Origin: an uncultured Candidatus Melainabacteria bacterium
GTDB taxonomy: Bacteria; Cyanobacteriota; Vampirovibrionia; Gastranaerophilales; Gastranaerophilaceae
DNA length: 22,727 bases
NCBI GenBank assembly: GCA_937891325.1
Contig: CALAFU010000223.1
Span: 1-22,727 of the forward strand
Direction: 5' to 3'
The notes beneath the pieces are model-generated. The model saw only the letters and a program-made list of their open reading frames with translations, did no database searches and had not been told where the DNA came from. Position 1 is the first letter of the stretch, and every line of letters begins with the position of its first letter. The translations under genes were made by a program, and so were the position numbers. Shown one piece after another: positions 8,322 through 14,719 of the stretch.

Positions 8322-8657
8322 ATGGATAACAAATACGTTGTTGGCATTAAAACCAAAGATTTAAACTTTTGCTCTTTAGCAAATTTAGCAATTCTTTTAA
8401 ACAAAATGGACATCGAAAAACACCCTGTTGCTCTTGATTTAAAAGAAGTTGAAAGCGTTACTGAAGACTTTTTTACATTCATTAAAAATTTCTCAGAAAC
8501 AACTAAATTAACTCTTTTGAACATTCCATCAGAATTGTTCGCACTTTTAAACTTGAGAAGATACGACAAAAATGTTAAAATGTTCAACAACAACCTTGAT
8601 TTCATTCAAGACAAACACGAACTTGTAAACAGAAAGTTCCACATCGTACACCAATAG
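8322..8657 (+). CDS. small STAS-domain-like protein
   Basis: 111-residue cytoplasmic protein with an AGAGGTG ribosome binding site. It follows the plan of STAS domains (anti-sigma-factor antagonists such as SpoIIAA): an N-terminal strand pair, a helix (SLANLAILLNKMD), the central strand HPVALDLKEVESVTEDFF (33-51), a helix, the strand KLTLLNIP (62-69), and a helix-turn ELFALLNLRRYDKNVKMF (71-88). The last segment is the usual STAS ending. The phosphorylatable Ser/Thr of the D[ST]SG loop is not conserved here (SVTEDFF), so regulation by an anti-sigma kinase is doubtful. It could be a structural STAS module. The next gene starts eight bases after the stop codon, and the two probably form one unit. 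Confidence 0.5.
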   Translation: MDNKYVVGIKTKDLNFCSLANLAILLNKMDIEKHPVALDLKEVESVTEDFFTFIKNFSETTKLTLLNIPSELFALLNLRRYDKNVKMFNNNLDFIQDKHELVNRKFHIVHQ

Positions 8658-8665
8658 CAGGTATT

Positions 8666-9367
8666 ATGGACAAAATAATACAAAAAATAGTTTATCTTGT
8701 TTTAGCTCTACAAGAAAAATTCATACGCAAAAAACACGAAAAAGCCATTGCAAGTTTTAAGAATTCAACCTCTAAAACAGTAATGACTAATGGCTGTTCG
8801 CTTAATTTGACTGCGAAAACTGAAGAAAACAAGGCTAAACTAGAAAGCAATGTTGCGGCTATTTTGAAAAAATTCGAAAATATGCCCGAAAAAATGCTTC
8901 TTTACATTGAAAGAAACGGTACTCCTGTTATCAGACACGCTCATGCCAGCAAAATTCTTGACATCATTAGAGAAGAACAAGGTTATATTCGAGAATTAAA
9001 GGGTATTAAAGCATTTTTGTTAAATTTACTTTTGTTCAAGAAAATCGGATTTAAAACAGAACCAATATTCTTGCTTGATGAAGGTCAATTAGACCAATAT
9101 GCGATGATTCACCAATTCTACAAGTGGTATGCAATGAAAATTGACATGCCAGGTTTTGACCCGACAGCTCAAGAAAACTTTAGAAAATTTGTTGACGAAA
9201 AGAGCTACTTAAATCTTAACAACCTTTCAGTTGAAGACATTATGGCTCTAAAAGAAGCAATCGCTCGAGATGTTGATGCAATTGACTTTGTTCAAAAAAT
9301 TGCAAAACAAAACGAAGGCAGTCAAAAAGCAATGAAAAAGCTAACTGACGGCGGAGCTTCAGTTTAA
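8666..9367 (+). CDS. conserved-looking hypothetical protein following STAS-like gene
   Basis: 233 residues, not recognised. The first ~20 residues (IIQKIVYLVLALQEKFIRKK) form an amphipathic or weakly hydrophobic helix that might bind a membrane. Residues ~52-75 are a charged helix, and ~78-100 contain a compact, conserved-looking core (MLLYIERNGTPVIRHAHASK, then ILDIIREEQG). A hydrophobic stretch (GIKAFLLNLLLF, ~112-123) and an acidic/aromatic helical region follow; the tail is Lys/Gly rich. There is no catalytic motif I can name. It is separated by eight bases from the STAS-like gene and followed by a terminator, so the pair is likely one transcription unit. Confidence 0.6.
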   Translation: MDKIIQKIVYLVLALQEKFIRKKHEKAIASFKNSTSKTVMTNGCSLNLTAKTEENKAKLESNVAAILKKFENMPEKMLLYIERNGTPVIRHAHASKILDIIREEQGYIRELKGIKAFLLNLLLFKKIGFKTEPIFLLDEGQLDQYAMIHQFYKWYAMKIDMPGFDPTAQENFRKFVDEKSYLNLNNLSVEDIMALKEAIARDVDAIDFVQKIAKQNEGSQKAMKKLTDGGASV

Positions 9368-9391
9368 AATATTGAATTACAATTATATATA

Positions 9392-9440
9392 AACGCATTT
9401 TTACAACATTTAAACGATGTAAAAGTGCGTTCTTTTGTTA
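9392..9440 (+). terminator. intrinsic terminator after the STAS-like/unknown pair
   Basis: AACGCATTTTTACA (9392-9405) pairs with TGTAAAAGTGCGTT (9418-9431), 14 base pairs with one G-T pair and a 12-base loop, followed by a broken T-run (CTTTTGTT). The symmetry means it could also stop weakly on the minus strand, where the stem is followed by TTTATATA. Confidence 0.65.
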
Positions 9441-9464
9441 GGATTAATATGGGTAAGCCCTAAA

Positions 9465-9517
9465 CACCTCCTCTTTAAAAACGACTACAAATCGTTCTAG
9501 TTTGAAGAAAGGGGGTG
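9465..9517 (+). promoter_or_regulatory. hairpin that would sequester the micro-ORF ribosome binding site
   Basis: CACCTCCT (9465-9472) is complementary to AGGGGGTG (9510-9517), eight pairs with one G-T pair, closing over an inner hairpin AACGA/TCGTT (9480-9484 with 9492-9496, loop of seven). AGGGGGTG is the core of the micro-ORF's very strong ribosome binding site, so in this fold translation would be shut off. A separate eight-base match, AAGCCCTA (9455-9462) with TAGGGCTT (9599-9606), joins the 5' region to the stop-codon region. Pairings were found by eye; no energies were computed. Confidence 0.5.
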
Positions 9518-9523
9518 AGAAAA

Positions 9524-9601
9524 ATGGAGATTAACATTAAAGCAAGAGCGCTAGTTATCTTGTTACTGATTATTCTAGCACTCAAGTTGTTAATCAACTA
9601 G
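9524..9601 (+). CDS. 25-residue hydrophobic micropeptide, toxin-like
   Basis: A micro-ORF starts at ATG 9524 behind AAAGGGGGTGA, the strongest ribosome binding site in the window, with seven bases between. It ends in TAG at 9601. The peptide opens MEINIKARA, continues as an uninterrupted Leu/Ile/Val/Ala helix of about 11 residues, and ends ALKLLIN, so it is a single short membrane helix with basic residues on both sides. It is framed by a terminator upstream and one starting at its own stop codon. Size, hydrophobicity, a hidden ribosome binding site and a possible antisense promoter inside the frame are features of type I toxin-antitoxin toxins. A small membrane regulator is the alternative. 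I recognise no named family. Confidence 0.5.
   Translation: MEINIKARALVILLLIILALKLLIN
9569..9597 (-). promoter_or_regulatory. possible antisense promoter inside the micro-ORF
   Basis: On the minus strand TTGATT (9597-9592) and AATAAT (9574-9569) are spaced by exactly 17 bases. An RNA started near 9562 would run across the start codon and ribosome binding site of the micro-ORF and could end at the near-palindromic hairpin 9431-9392, giving about 170 nt of antisense RNA. The match is moderate, and A+T-rich DNA yields such boxes by chance. Confidence 0.3.
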
Positions 9602-9642
9602 GGCTTTTAAAGGACAGGAGGCAACCTGTCCGCCCTTCTTTT
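9600..9642. terminator. bidirectional terminator between micro-ORF and CDF exporter gene
   Basis: GGACAGG (9612-9618) and CCTGTCC (9625-9631) form a perfect stem with a six-base loop, extended by AGGGC (9600-9604) with GCCCT (9632-9636). The plus strand continues TTCTTTT. On the minus strand the inner stem is followed by TTTT, so it can also end transcription of the exporter gene arriving from the right. The outer arm AGGGC also matches the 5' sequence AAGCCCT at 9455. Confidence 0.75.
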
Positions 9643-9659
9643 ATTATAACATATTTTAA

Positions 9660-10358
9660 TTATTTTTCAACCGGCTTTAACAATTTCAAATCTAGCAAGA
9701 TTTTTGATGTATCTTTGATTAAACCGATACTCCATTTTAAGATTAAAGCACCGCCTACAAAGCCCATTATTGGATCTAAGAAAGTCCAACCGATGTATTT
9801 ACCAGCAAATAATGCGACGATAGCAAAAACTGATGTCAAAGCGTCTGTTAGAATGTGCAAATATGCCGCTTTAAAGTTGTAATCTTCGTCCTTGTGTTTG
9901 TTACCGTATTCCATAATTACAACGCAAACTAGGTTTACTATTAAACCGATTACAGCAACTAAAATAGCTTCGTTGAAAGAAATTTTTAATGGGTTTAATA
10001 ATCTTTCTCCAGCTTCAATAATAATCCATATTGCTGTAACTAACAAGAATAATGAGCTTGTATAACCTGCAAATGCAGAGATTTTACTTGAAACAAGTTC
10101 GCAGTTTTCACAATTTTGAATTTTATTAATGAAGAAATAAGCAAAAAACGCAATACCTAAAGCAAAAGCGTGAGTTCCCATGTGACAACCGTCAGCAAGT
10201 AATGCCATTGAGTTACTTATGTAACCGAAAAAGATTTCAGCAACCATAGTTACTACTGTAAAAATGATTACAATTAACGTTTTGCGCTCGTTTTCTGCGT
10301 TAATGTTTTCGTGATGATGGTGATGATGACCTTCATGATGTTCGTGTTCTTGTTCCAT
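9660..10358 (-). CDS. cation diffusion facilitator metal exporter (DmeF-like) lacking the C-terminal domain
   Basis: Inner-membrane metal/proton antiporter, probably exporting Co/Ni or a related divalent metal. The His-rich N-terminus (H/E run, residues 5-16) is typical. Six membrane segments follow. The transport site is visible as H59 and H63 in helix 2 (ADGCHMGTHA) and H168 and D172 in helix 5 (YLHILTDAL). The HxxxH in helix 2 is the DmeF version rather than the HxxxD of ZitB/CzcD. The protein ends at residue 232, shortly after helix 6 (IGLIKDTSKILLD), so the ~80-residue cytoplasmic metallochaperone-like domain of usual CDF proteins is absent. A clean stop and a shared terminator argue that this is the true end. 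It is preceded by GAGGT and starts five bases after the repressor gene. Confidence 0.85.
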   Translation of the reverse strand: MEQEHEHHEGHHHHHHENINAENERKTLIVIIFTVVTMVAEIFFGYISNSMALLADGCHMGTHAFALGIAFFAYFFINKIQNCENCELVSSKISAFAGYTSSLFLLVTAIWIIIEAGERLLNPLKISFNEAILVAVIGLIVNLVCVVIMEYGNKHKDEDYNFKAAYLHILTDALTSVFAIVALFAGKYIGWTFLDPIMGFVGGALILKWSIGLIKDTSKILLDLKLLKPVEK

Positions 10359-10363
10359 ATTTA

Positions 10364-10636
10364 TTACCTCAACTGATGTAAATGACCGATAATATCTTCA
10401 ATTGTCTCATGGCGTTCTTTTTCAGAGGCATTATCCAAACAGTGTTCAATGTGTTTGGCAGCCATAATTTCCCAAACGCCTTTTAGAGCAGAAGATACAG
10501 AACGTAGTTGATTCAAAATTTCCATACATTCTCTATCTTCAACAATCATATTCTTAATTCCCTTAACCTGTCCTTCAATACGGTTAAGTCTTTTAACTAA
10601 TTTATCTGTTTCTTCTTTTGTTCTACAATCTGACAT
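10364..10636 (-). CDS. CsoR/RcnR-family metal-sensing repressor
   Basis: 90-residue all-helical repressor of the CsoR/RcnR/FrmR (DUF156) family that releases DNA when it binds its metal. The family core is complete: RLNRIEGQVKGIKNMI (16-31), DREC with C37, QLRSVSSALKGV (43-54), then KHIEHC with H62 and C66. The C37-H62-C66 spacing (25 and 4) is that of the Cu(I) sensor CsoR; Ni/Co RcnR has His at the last position. C4 and H65 are additional candidate ligands. It has an AAGGAG ribosome binding site, its own consensus promoter with a G-tract operator, and is followed by the exporter gene, so it most likely autoregulates the two-gene operon. The inducing metal is uncertain: the sensor residues point to copper, the exporter to cobalt or nickel. 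Confidence 0.88.
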   Translation of the reverse strand: MSDCRTKEETDKLVKRLNRIEGQVKGIKNMIVEDRECMEILNQLRSVSSALKGVWEIMAAKHIEHCLDNASEKERHETIEDIIGHLHQLR

Positions 10637-10651
10637 TTAATTCTCCTTTTT

Positions 10652-10675
10652 GTAGGTATACCCCCTACCCCCATA
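10652..10675. promoter_or_regulatory. probable CsoR/RcnR-type operator
   Basis: GTAGGTATACCCCCTACCCC, continuing CATA, has two C-tracts of five flanked by TA/ATA steps. This is the G/C-tract operator style known for the CsoR/RcnR family (RcnR: TACT-G6-N-AGTA). It covers the expected transcription start (about 10668) of the repressor operon and abuts its -10 box, so binding would block initiation. Nothing else in the window resembles it. Confidence 0.65.
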
Positions 10676-10703
10676 TTATTACTCTGCTAACTTGATTTGT
10701 CAA
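10675..10703 (-). promoter_or_regulatory. promoter of the repressor/exporter operon
   Basis: Minus strand TTGACA (10703-10698, perfect -35), 17 bases, AATAAT (10680-10675). Transcription would start inside the C-tract operator. The -35 box directly adjoins that of the divergent comEC promoter. Confidence 0.7.
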
Positions 10704-10721
10704 TACCCTTTGAGTGATAAT
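10692..10721 (+). promoter_or_regulatory. promoter for comEC, near-leaderless
   Basis: TTGATT (10692-10697), 18 bases, GATAAT (10716-10721). The expected start, about 10728, is four bases before the ATG at 10732, and no ribosome binding site lies in between. Confidence 0.45.
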
Positions 10722-10731
10722 TCAAAATGTA

Positions 10732-13083
10732 ATGATTAGACAGGTTCTTAATTTCACTATACAAAACAAAAATTTCGTAATGTTTATTACTGCACTCATC
10801 TACATTATGGGTGTTTTTGCATATTTCACTAATCACGCAATTTTATTGAGCGTAATTCTTTCTGTTTGCGCTATTATCGGAATTTTAAAAAATTTCATTT
10901 CTCCAAAACTTGTTTTGTTTTGGGTTTTCATATTTTATTTTGCATTTTTCAACTGCACTTTTAGAATTAAGAATACAGACGAATTGCTTGAAATTGCACA
11001 ACAAAAGAATATCGCACTTTCTGGACAAATTGTAAGTATTCCTAACAGCAATTTTTCAGATAAATCAAAATTCTTTTTTCAAACCGATAAAGGGAAAACA
11101 CTCGTTACAGTAACCTCACACGATGAAGATTTTTCTAACCTTAAAATCGGTAATTACTATGAAATCAATGGAAAACTCAGAACTCCGTTTGAAGCAGTAA
11201 ACCCTTCACAGTTTGATTACGGAAAGTATTTGAAGAATTTTGGCACTTTCACCGTTGTTTATACAGAAAAATCAGGAATAACTCCTCTAAATAAGCCCTT
11301 AAGTTTAAAATGGAAATTTCTGCAAAGTCTAAATAATACACGCATTGAGATTTTAAATACTCATAAAAAATACTTAAAAAGTCCTAATTTAGAAATTCTT
11401 GGCGGTATTGTTTTCGGTGATGATGCCGTTGCACCGCCTGATTACATAAGAACAAACTTTATAAACTCAGGTTTATTGCACATTTTAGCCGCAAGTGGTA
11501 TGAACGTAGCGTTTATTTATGGATTTTGGTTCTTTTTCTTGAGAAAATTATTCCGAGTTCCATACAAAATAACCGTTTCTAGCGGTATGTTGGTTATTAT
11601 TCTTTATGCAATGATGACAGGGCTTGGCGCATCTGTTATTCGTGCAACAATAATGATTTTATTCATTCTCGCAGGCAAATTGATTAATCGAGATACGCAC
11701 AGTATCGCTCTTTTGTCACTCGTTGCAATGCTTATGCTGATTTACAACCCTGCTTATATCAATGACGTTGGCTTTCAATTGTCATTTTTAGTAACCTTCG
11801 GACTTTTTGTTTCTGCAAGCATACTAACAAGCAAACGAGATACACTAAAAGACAAATTAATTGCGTTTGTAAAAGATACAGCCCTAGTTCCTTTGATTGC
11901 ACAAGTTTGGGTGGCACCATTACAAATGTTTTATTTCAATACCTTCAGCTTATATTCACTTTTTGCAAATATCTCAATCGTACTATTTTTACCATTAATT
12001 TCTTTTGGTGGATTTGTAAGTTCAATCATCGCGATAATAAAACCAATTTCAGACATCAGTTGTATGGTTTTCGACTTTGTTTTAACTCCATTTTTAAACA
12101 TTCTTGTTGCAATTTCATCATACTTTGCAACACTTCCTCACTCGCTAATTCAAACCACACACCCGAGCGTTTATCAAGTAATTTTGTATTATGTAATTGT
12201 TTTACTTATCACTCTTTTATTCAAAGTTTATTCTAGAAAAGTTTTAATCTTAACGTTAAGCCTAGTCTTAATTTTAGGACTTTCGACTATAAACATTCCA
12301 AACAAAAACCTTGAAATTATTGCGTTTTCACTTCAAAATGCTGATTCCTTCTTGATAAAAACGCCTAAAAATAAGTATTTTATGATTGATACTGCAAAAT
12401 CTGGTTATCATGGCGGAAAATCCCAAGCAGAAATTATAATTCTTAAATACCTAAAAGACCACGGAATAAAGAACTTTGAAGGTATGATTATAACTCACTT
12501 TGACAACGATCACTCTGGCGGTGCAGTAGATTTGTATAAAAATTTAAAAATCAAAAATACCTACATTAATGAGTTTAATAACGATTCTAAAACCTCAAAA
12601 GAAATCTATAACACAATAAAACCACTAACTCTAGCAAAAAATAACTCTGTAATCTATACTGAACCTAATTTTGAAATTCGCACATACCACGCAAATATAG
12701 CAAACAACGACAATGAAAGCTCAATCATAACTCTTGTAAAATATCAAGATTTTTCAATGTTGTTTATGGGTGATGCAGGATTAATTTCTTATAATACACT
12801 TAAAAACGAGTTACCAAAAGATGTGTCAATACTGAAACTTGGACACCATGGTGCAAAAGGTACAATAGACAAAAATATGTTGCAAGAATTAAATCCGCAA
12901 TACGTGTTGATTTCAAACGCTCGCAACGATTACAAACACCCTCATGCTATTACTTTAAACGTACTTAGAAAATCAAAAGTCTTAAGAACAGATGTAAACA
13001 ATTCAATAAAGGTTTCCATCGGCAAAAAGGGTTATCAAATATACTATTTCGACAAAGAATTCAAATCATATCGTAAATTGTAA
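10732..13083 (+). CDS. comEC: ComEC/Rec2 competence DNA-uptake channel
   Basis: Inner-membrane channel that passes single-stranded DNA into the cytoplasm during natural transformation. The 783-residue product has an N-terminal DUF4131-type region with membrane helices and a soluble OB-like part (~60-190), the competence core with GLLHILAASGMNVAFIYGF (HIxAxSGxNV motif, ~247), GLGASVIRATIMI and DVGFQLSF. The C-terminal metallo-beta-lactamase domain carries HFDNDHSGG (~589-597) and LKLGHHGAKG, plus VLISNARNDYKHPH. The metal-binding His/Asp set looks complete, so the nuclease-like domain may be active. I prefer the ATG at 10732 over a GTG six codons earlier because the promoter puts the RNA 5' end between them. 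No other competence gene adjoins it. Confidence 0.92.
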   Translation: MIRQVLNFTIQNKNFVMFITALIYIMGVFAYFTNHAILLSVILSVCAIIGILKNFISPKLVLFWVFIFYFAFFNCTFRIKNTDELLEIAQQKNIALSGQIVSIPNSNFSDKSKFFFQTDKGKTLVTVTSHDEDFSNLKIGNYYEINGKLRTPFEAVNPSQFDYGKYLKNFGTFTVVYTEKSGITPLNKPLSLKWKFLQSLNNTRIEILNTHKKYLKSPNLEILGGIVFGDDAVAPPDYIRTNFINSGLLHILAASGMNVAFIYGFWFFFLRKLFRVPYKITVSSGMLVIILYAMMTGLGASVIRATIMILFILAGKLINRDTHSIALLSLVAMLMLIYNPAYINDVGFQLSFLVTFGLFVSASILTSKRDTLKDKLIAFVKDTALVPLIAQVWVAPLQMFYFNTFSLYSLFANISIVLFLPLISFGGFVSSIIAIIKPISDISCMVFDFVLTPFLNILVAISSYFATLPHSLIQTTHPSVYQVILYYVIVLLITLLFKVYSRKVLILTLSLVLILGLSTINIPNKNLEIIAFSLQNADSFLIKTPKNKYFMIDTAKSGYHGGKSQAEIIILKYLKDHGIKNFEGMIITHFDNDHSGGAVDLYKNLKIKNTYINEFNNDSKTSKEIYNTIKPLTLAKNNSVIYTEPNFEIRTYHANIANNDNESSIITLVKYQDFSMLFMGDAGLISYNTLKNELPKDVSILKLGHHGAKGTIDKNMLQELNPQYVLISNARNDYKHPHAITLNVLRKSKVLRTDVNNSIKVSIGKKGYQIYYFDKEFKSYRKL

Positions 13084-13097
13084 AAACGACACTAATC

Positions 13098-13154
13098 CCT
13101 TTAATATAGTAGGTTTTACACTATTAAGAATTGTAAAACTATTGTTATTAAAGG
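13098..13154. repeat. long imperfect palindrome between comEC and the glycosidase promoter
   Basis: CCTTTAATA (13098-13106) pairs perfectly with TATTAAAGG (13146-13154), and inside it TAGGTTTTACA (13110-13120) pairs with TGTAAAACTA (13132-13141) with one bulge, leaving a loop of about 11. It starts 14 bases after the comEC stop codon and ends 11 bases before the -35 box of the next promoter. With no T-run after it, it is not a standard terminator. An mRNA-stabilising hairpin for comEC or a dyad operator for the next promoter are both possible. Confidence 0.6.
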
Positions 13155-13165
13155 CATACAGCCAC

Positions 13166-13194
13166 TTGAGGAAAATGTAAAAATATGTTACAAT
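13166..13194 (+). promoter_or_regulatory. extended -10 promoter for leader RNA and glycosidase gene
   Basis: TTGAGG (13166-13171), 17 bases, TACAAT (13189-13194), with TGT directly before the -10 box (extended -10). Transcription would start at about 13201, exactly where the first stem of the structured leader begins. One of the best promoters in the window. Confidence 0.7.
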
Positions 13195-13200
13195 ATTAGT

Positions 13201-13386
13201 AGAGCGAAAGCCCAAATAGCAAAGAAAAAGATATACATTCCCCAATTTATGAAACGCTCTAGAGTGTTATTCCCCATGCATTGAAAAAATCGCACCACTC
13301 TTCAAAAAAAAGGTATTCAGGTTCCAATATAAATAGCGACAAGAGTTTTCTTTGAAAACCCTTTAGTAGCTGTGGATTTATGGTGA
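13201..13386 (+). ncRNA. structured ~190-nt leader or small RNA, unknown class
   Basis: This covers the rest of the 307-base gap before the glycosidase gene. Three consecutive stem-loops can be drawn: (I) AGAGCG 13201-13206 with CGCTCT 13255-13260; (II) AGAGTG 13261-13266 with CACTCT 13296-13301; (III) ATAAAT plus AGC 13329-13337 with GCT 13369-13371 and ATTTAT 13376-13381, enclosing GTTTTC/GAAAAC (13345-13350 with 13354-13359). Loops I and II share ATTCCCC followed by an AT-rich step and GAAA, as if one module had been duplicated. Stem III ends one base before GGTGA, the ribosome binding site of the next gene. I recognise no known riboswitch core. It may act on translation of the glycosidase or be an independent RNA. 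Confidence 0.45.
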
Positions 13387-13390
13387 AATT

Positions 13391-14650
13391 ATGGATACTA
13401 AAACATTAAAACTTACCCCACCCAAAATGATTGCGACGGCAATCAATTTGAGCATATTAACAGCGCTGGTTGTGCTTACAAATAACTTCTTCAAGAGTCC
13501 GCCGATTATCGCAAAAGAAGTCAGATTAGCACAAGGAAGTGTTGTATCTCCGTTGTTAGACAATGCGAGAGCTAAAGAGGATATTAAAGAGCTTACTATC
13601 GAGGAGCAAGCGACAAACTTTAATAAGAGTGTTAGAAATAGGTATAAAAATTCAATGATTTATGATGTTGCTTTAGGTGTAAAGCACATAAAACTTACAA
13701 AAACTATCAATGGTCGTCCTGTACGTATTAATGTAGTTGAAATTAATCAAAAATTAAATCCAAACTTACAAATCAATCCCCAATTATCATCATCAAGGTT
13801 AGCCTCTAAATCTACAATTACAACTTTGGCAAGAAAAAACAATTCGCTTGTCGCAATAAATGGCACATATTTCAAACCACAAACAGGTGTTCCTTTAGGA
13901 ACATTAATGATTAATGGCAAAATGTACACAGGTCCTATTTATAATAGGGTTGCAATGGGTATTTTTGACGACGGCTTTGATATGGCAAGATTAGAGCTTA
14001 ATGCGCAAGTTAAATCTTTTAAAGGCAACTTAAAAGTGGATAACATCAACCAACCAAGAATGTTGTCAACTCACGTAATTGTTTACACTCCAGAATGGGG
14101 TACATTCGCACCTCCTAGCCCAAAATACGGTAAACAAATTGCAGTAGAAAACGGCAAAATCATTTCTATTGGAGCTCAAGCAATGCCAATTCCTCATAAT
14201 GGATATGTAATCGTGGGTCCTGACGAAAGATTGGCTAAATTATACAGAGCAAAACACGTTGACTTAGACATAAAAACAATTCCAAATTGGGATAACGTAA
14301 AACACATAATCAGCGGTGGTCCTTATTTGGTTAAAAATGGCGAAGTTTTCGTTGATATGACAGAACAAAAACTTGGTGCAATCGGTGGCAAAAACCCAAG
14401 AACAGCAATCGGTTACACTCAAGACGGAGACTTTATAATGGTTGCCGTTGACGGTCGTGAAGGCGCATCAGTTGGTTTAACTTTAAAAGAATTAGCTTGG
14501 TTTATGAAATCAATCGGTTGTACAAACGCAATGAACCTTGACGGTGGTGGTTCTACTGTAATGTACGTAAACGGACGCGTTGTAAATATGCCTAAAGTAA
14601 AAGGTGGAATTGCATTATCAAACGCGTTGACAATAGACTTAAAATCGTAA
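13391..14650 (+). CDS. membrane-anchored phosphodiester glycosidase (NAGPA domain)
   Basis: A 419-residue protein with an N-terminal membrane segment or uncleaved signal (~12-32), a linker, then the NAGPA (phosphodiester alpha-GlcNAcase-like) domain from ~95 to the end. The family marks are clear: AINGTYF (155-161), ISGGPYL (307-313), NPRTAIG (335-341), MVAVDGR followed by SVGLTLKELAWFM, and NLDGGGST (382-389). Bacterial members are linked to hydrolysis of sugar phosphodiesters in exopolysaccharide or cell-wall turnover. The active part should sit in the periplasm. Translation starts at the ATG behind GGTGA, at the end of a long structured leader with a strong promoter. A clear terminator follows, so it is a single-gene unit. 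The natural substrate cannot be told from sequence. Confidence 0.85.
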   Translation: MDTKTLKLTPPKMIATAINLSILTALVVLTNNFFKSPPIIAKEVRLAQGSVVSPLLDNARAKEDIKELTIEEQATNFNKSVRNRYKNSMIYDVALGVKHIKLTKTINGRPVRINVVEINQKLNPNLQINPQLSSSRLASKSTITTLARKNNSLVAINGTYFKPQTGVPLGTLMINGKMYTGPIYNRVAMGIFDDGFDMARLELNAQVKSFKGNLKVDNINQPRMLSTHVIVYTPEWGTFAPPSPKYGKQIAVENGKIISIGAQAMPIPHNGYVIVGPDERLAKLYRAKHVDLDIKTIPNWDNVKHIISGGPYLVKNGEVFVDMTEQKLGAIGGKNPRTAIGYTQDGDFIMVAVDGREGASVGLTLKELAWFMKSIGCTNAMNLDGGGSTVMYVNGRVVNMPKVKGGIALSNALTIDLKS

Positions 14651-14686
14651 CTATTTACTTCAGATAGCATATCTTCTTATTTGCAC

Positions 14687-14718
14687 AGGGCTGAATTTCC
14701 TAAGGTTTAGCCCTTTTT
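14687..14718 (+). terminator. intrinsic terminator of the glycosidase gene
   Basis: AGGGCTGAA (14687-14695) pairs with TTTAGCCCT (14706-14714), nine pairs with one G-T pair, followed by TTTTT. It lies between the glycosidase stop codon and the end of the convergent prepilin gene. The reverse strand lacks a T-run, so it works in one direction only. Confidence 0.8.
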
Positions 14719-14719
14719 C

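Noticed and set aside
10714..10731. GTG start for comEC six codons upstream
   Set aside because: The GTG overlaps the -10 box and would not be in the mRNA if the promoter is right. The ATG at 10732 fits the expected RNA start.
13201..13390. 6S RNA candidate (length and position of a ~190-nt RNA)
   Set aside because: 6S RNA needs its 5' and 3' ends to pair into one long hairpin with a central bubble. Here the ends do not pair and the fold is three separate stem-loops.
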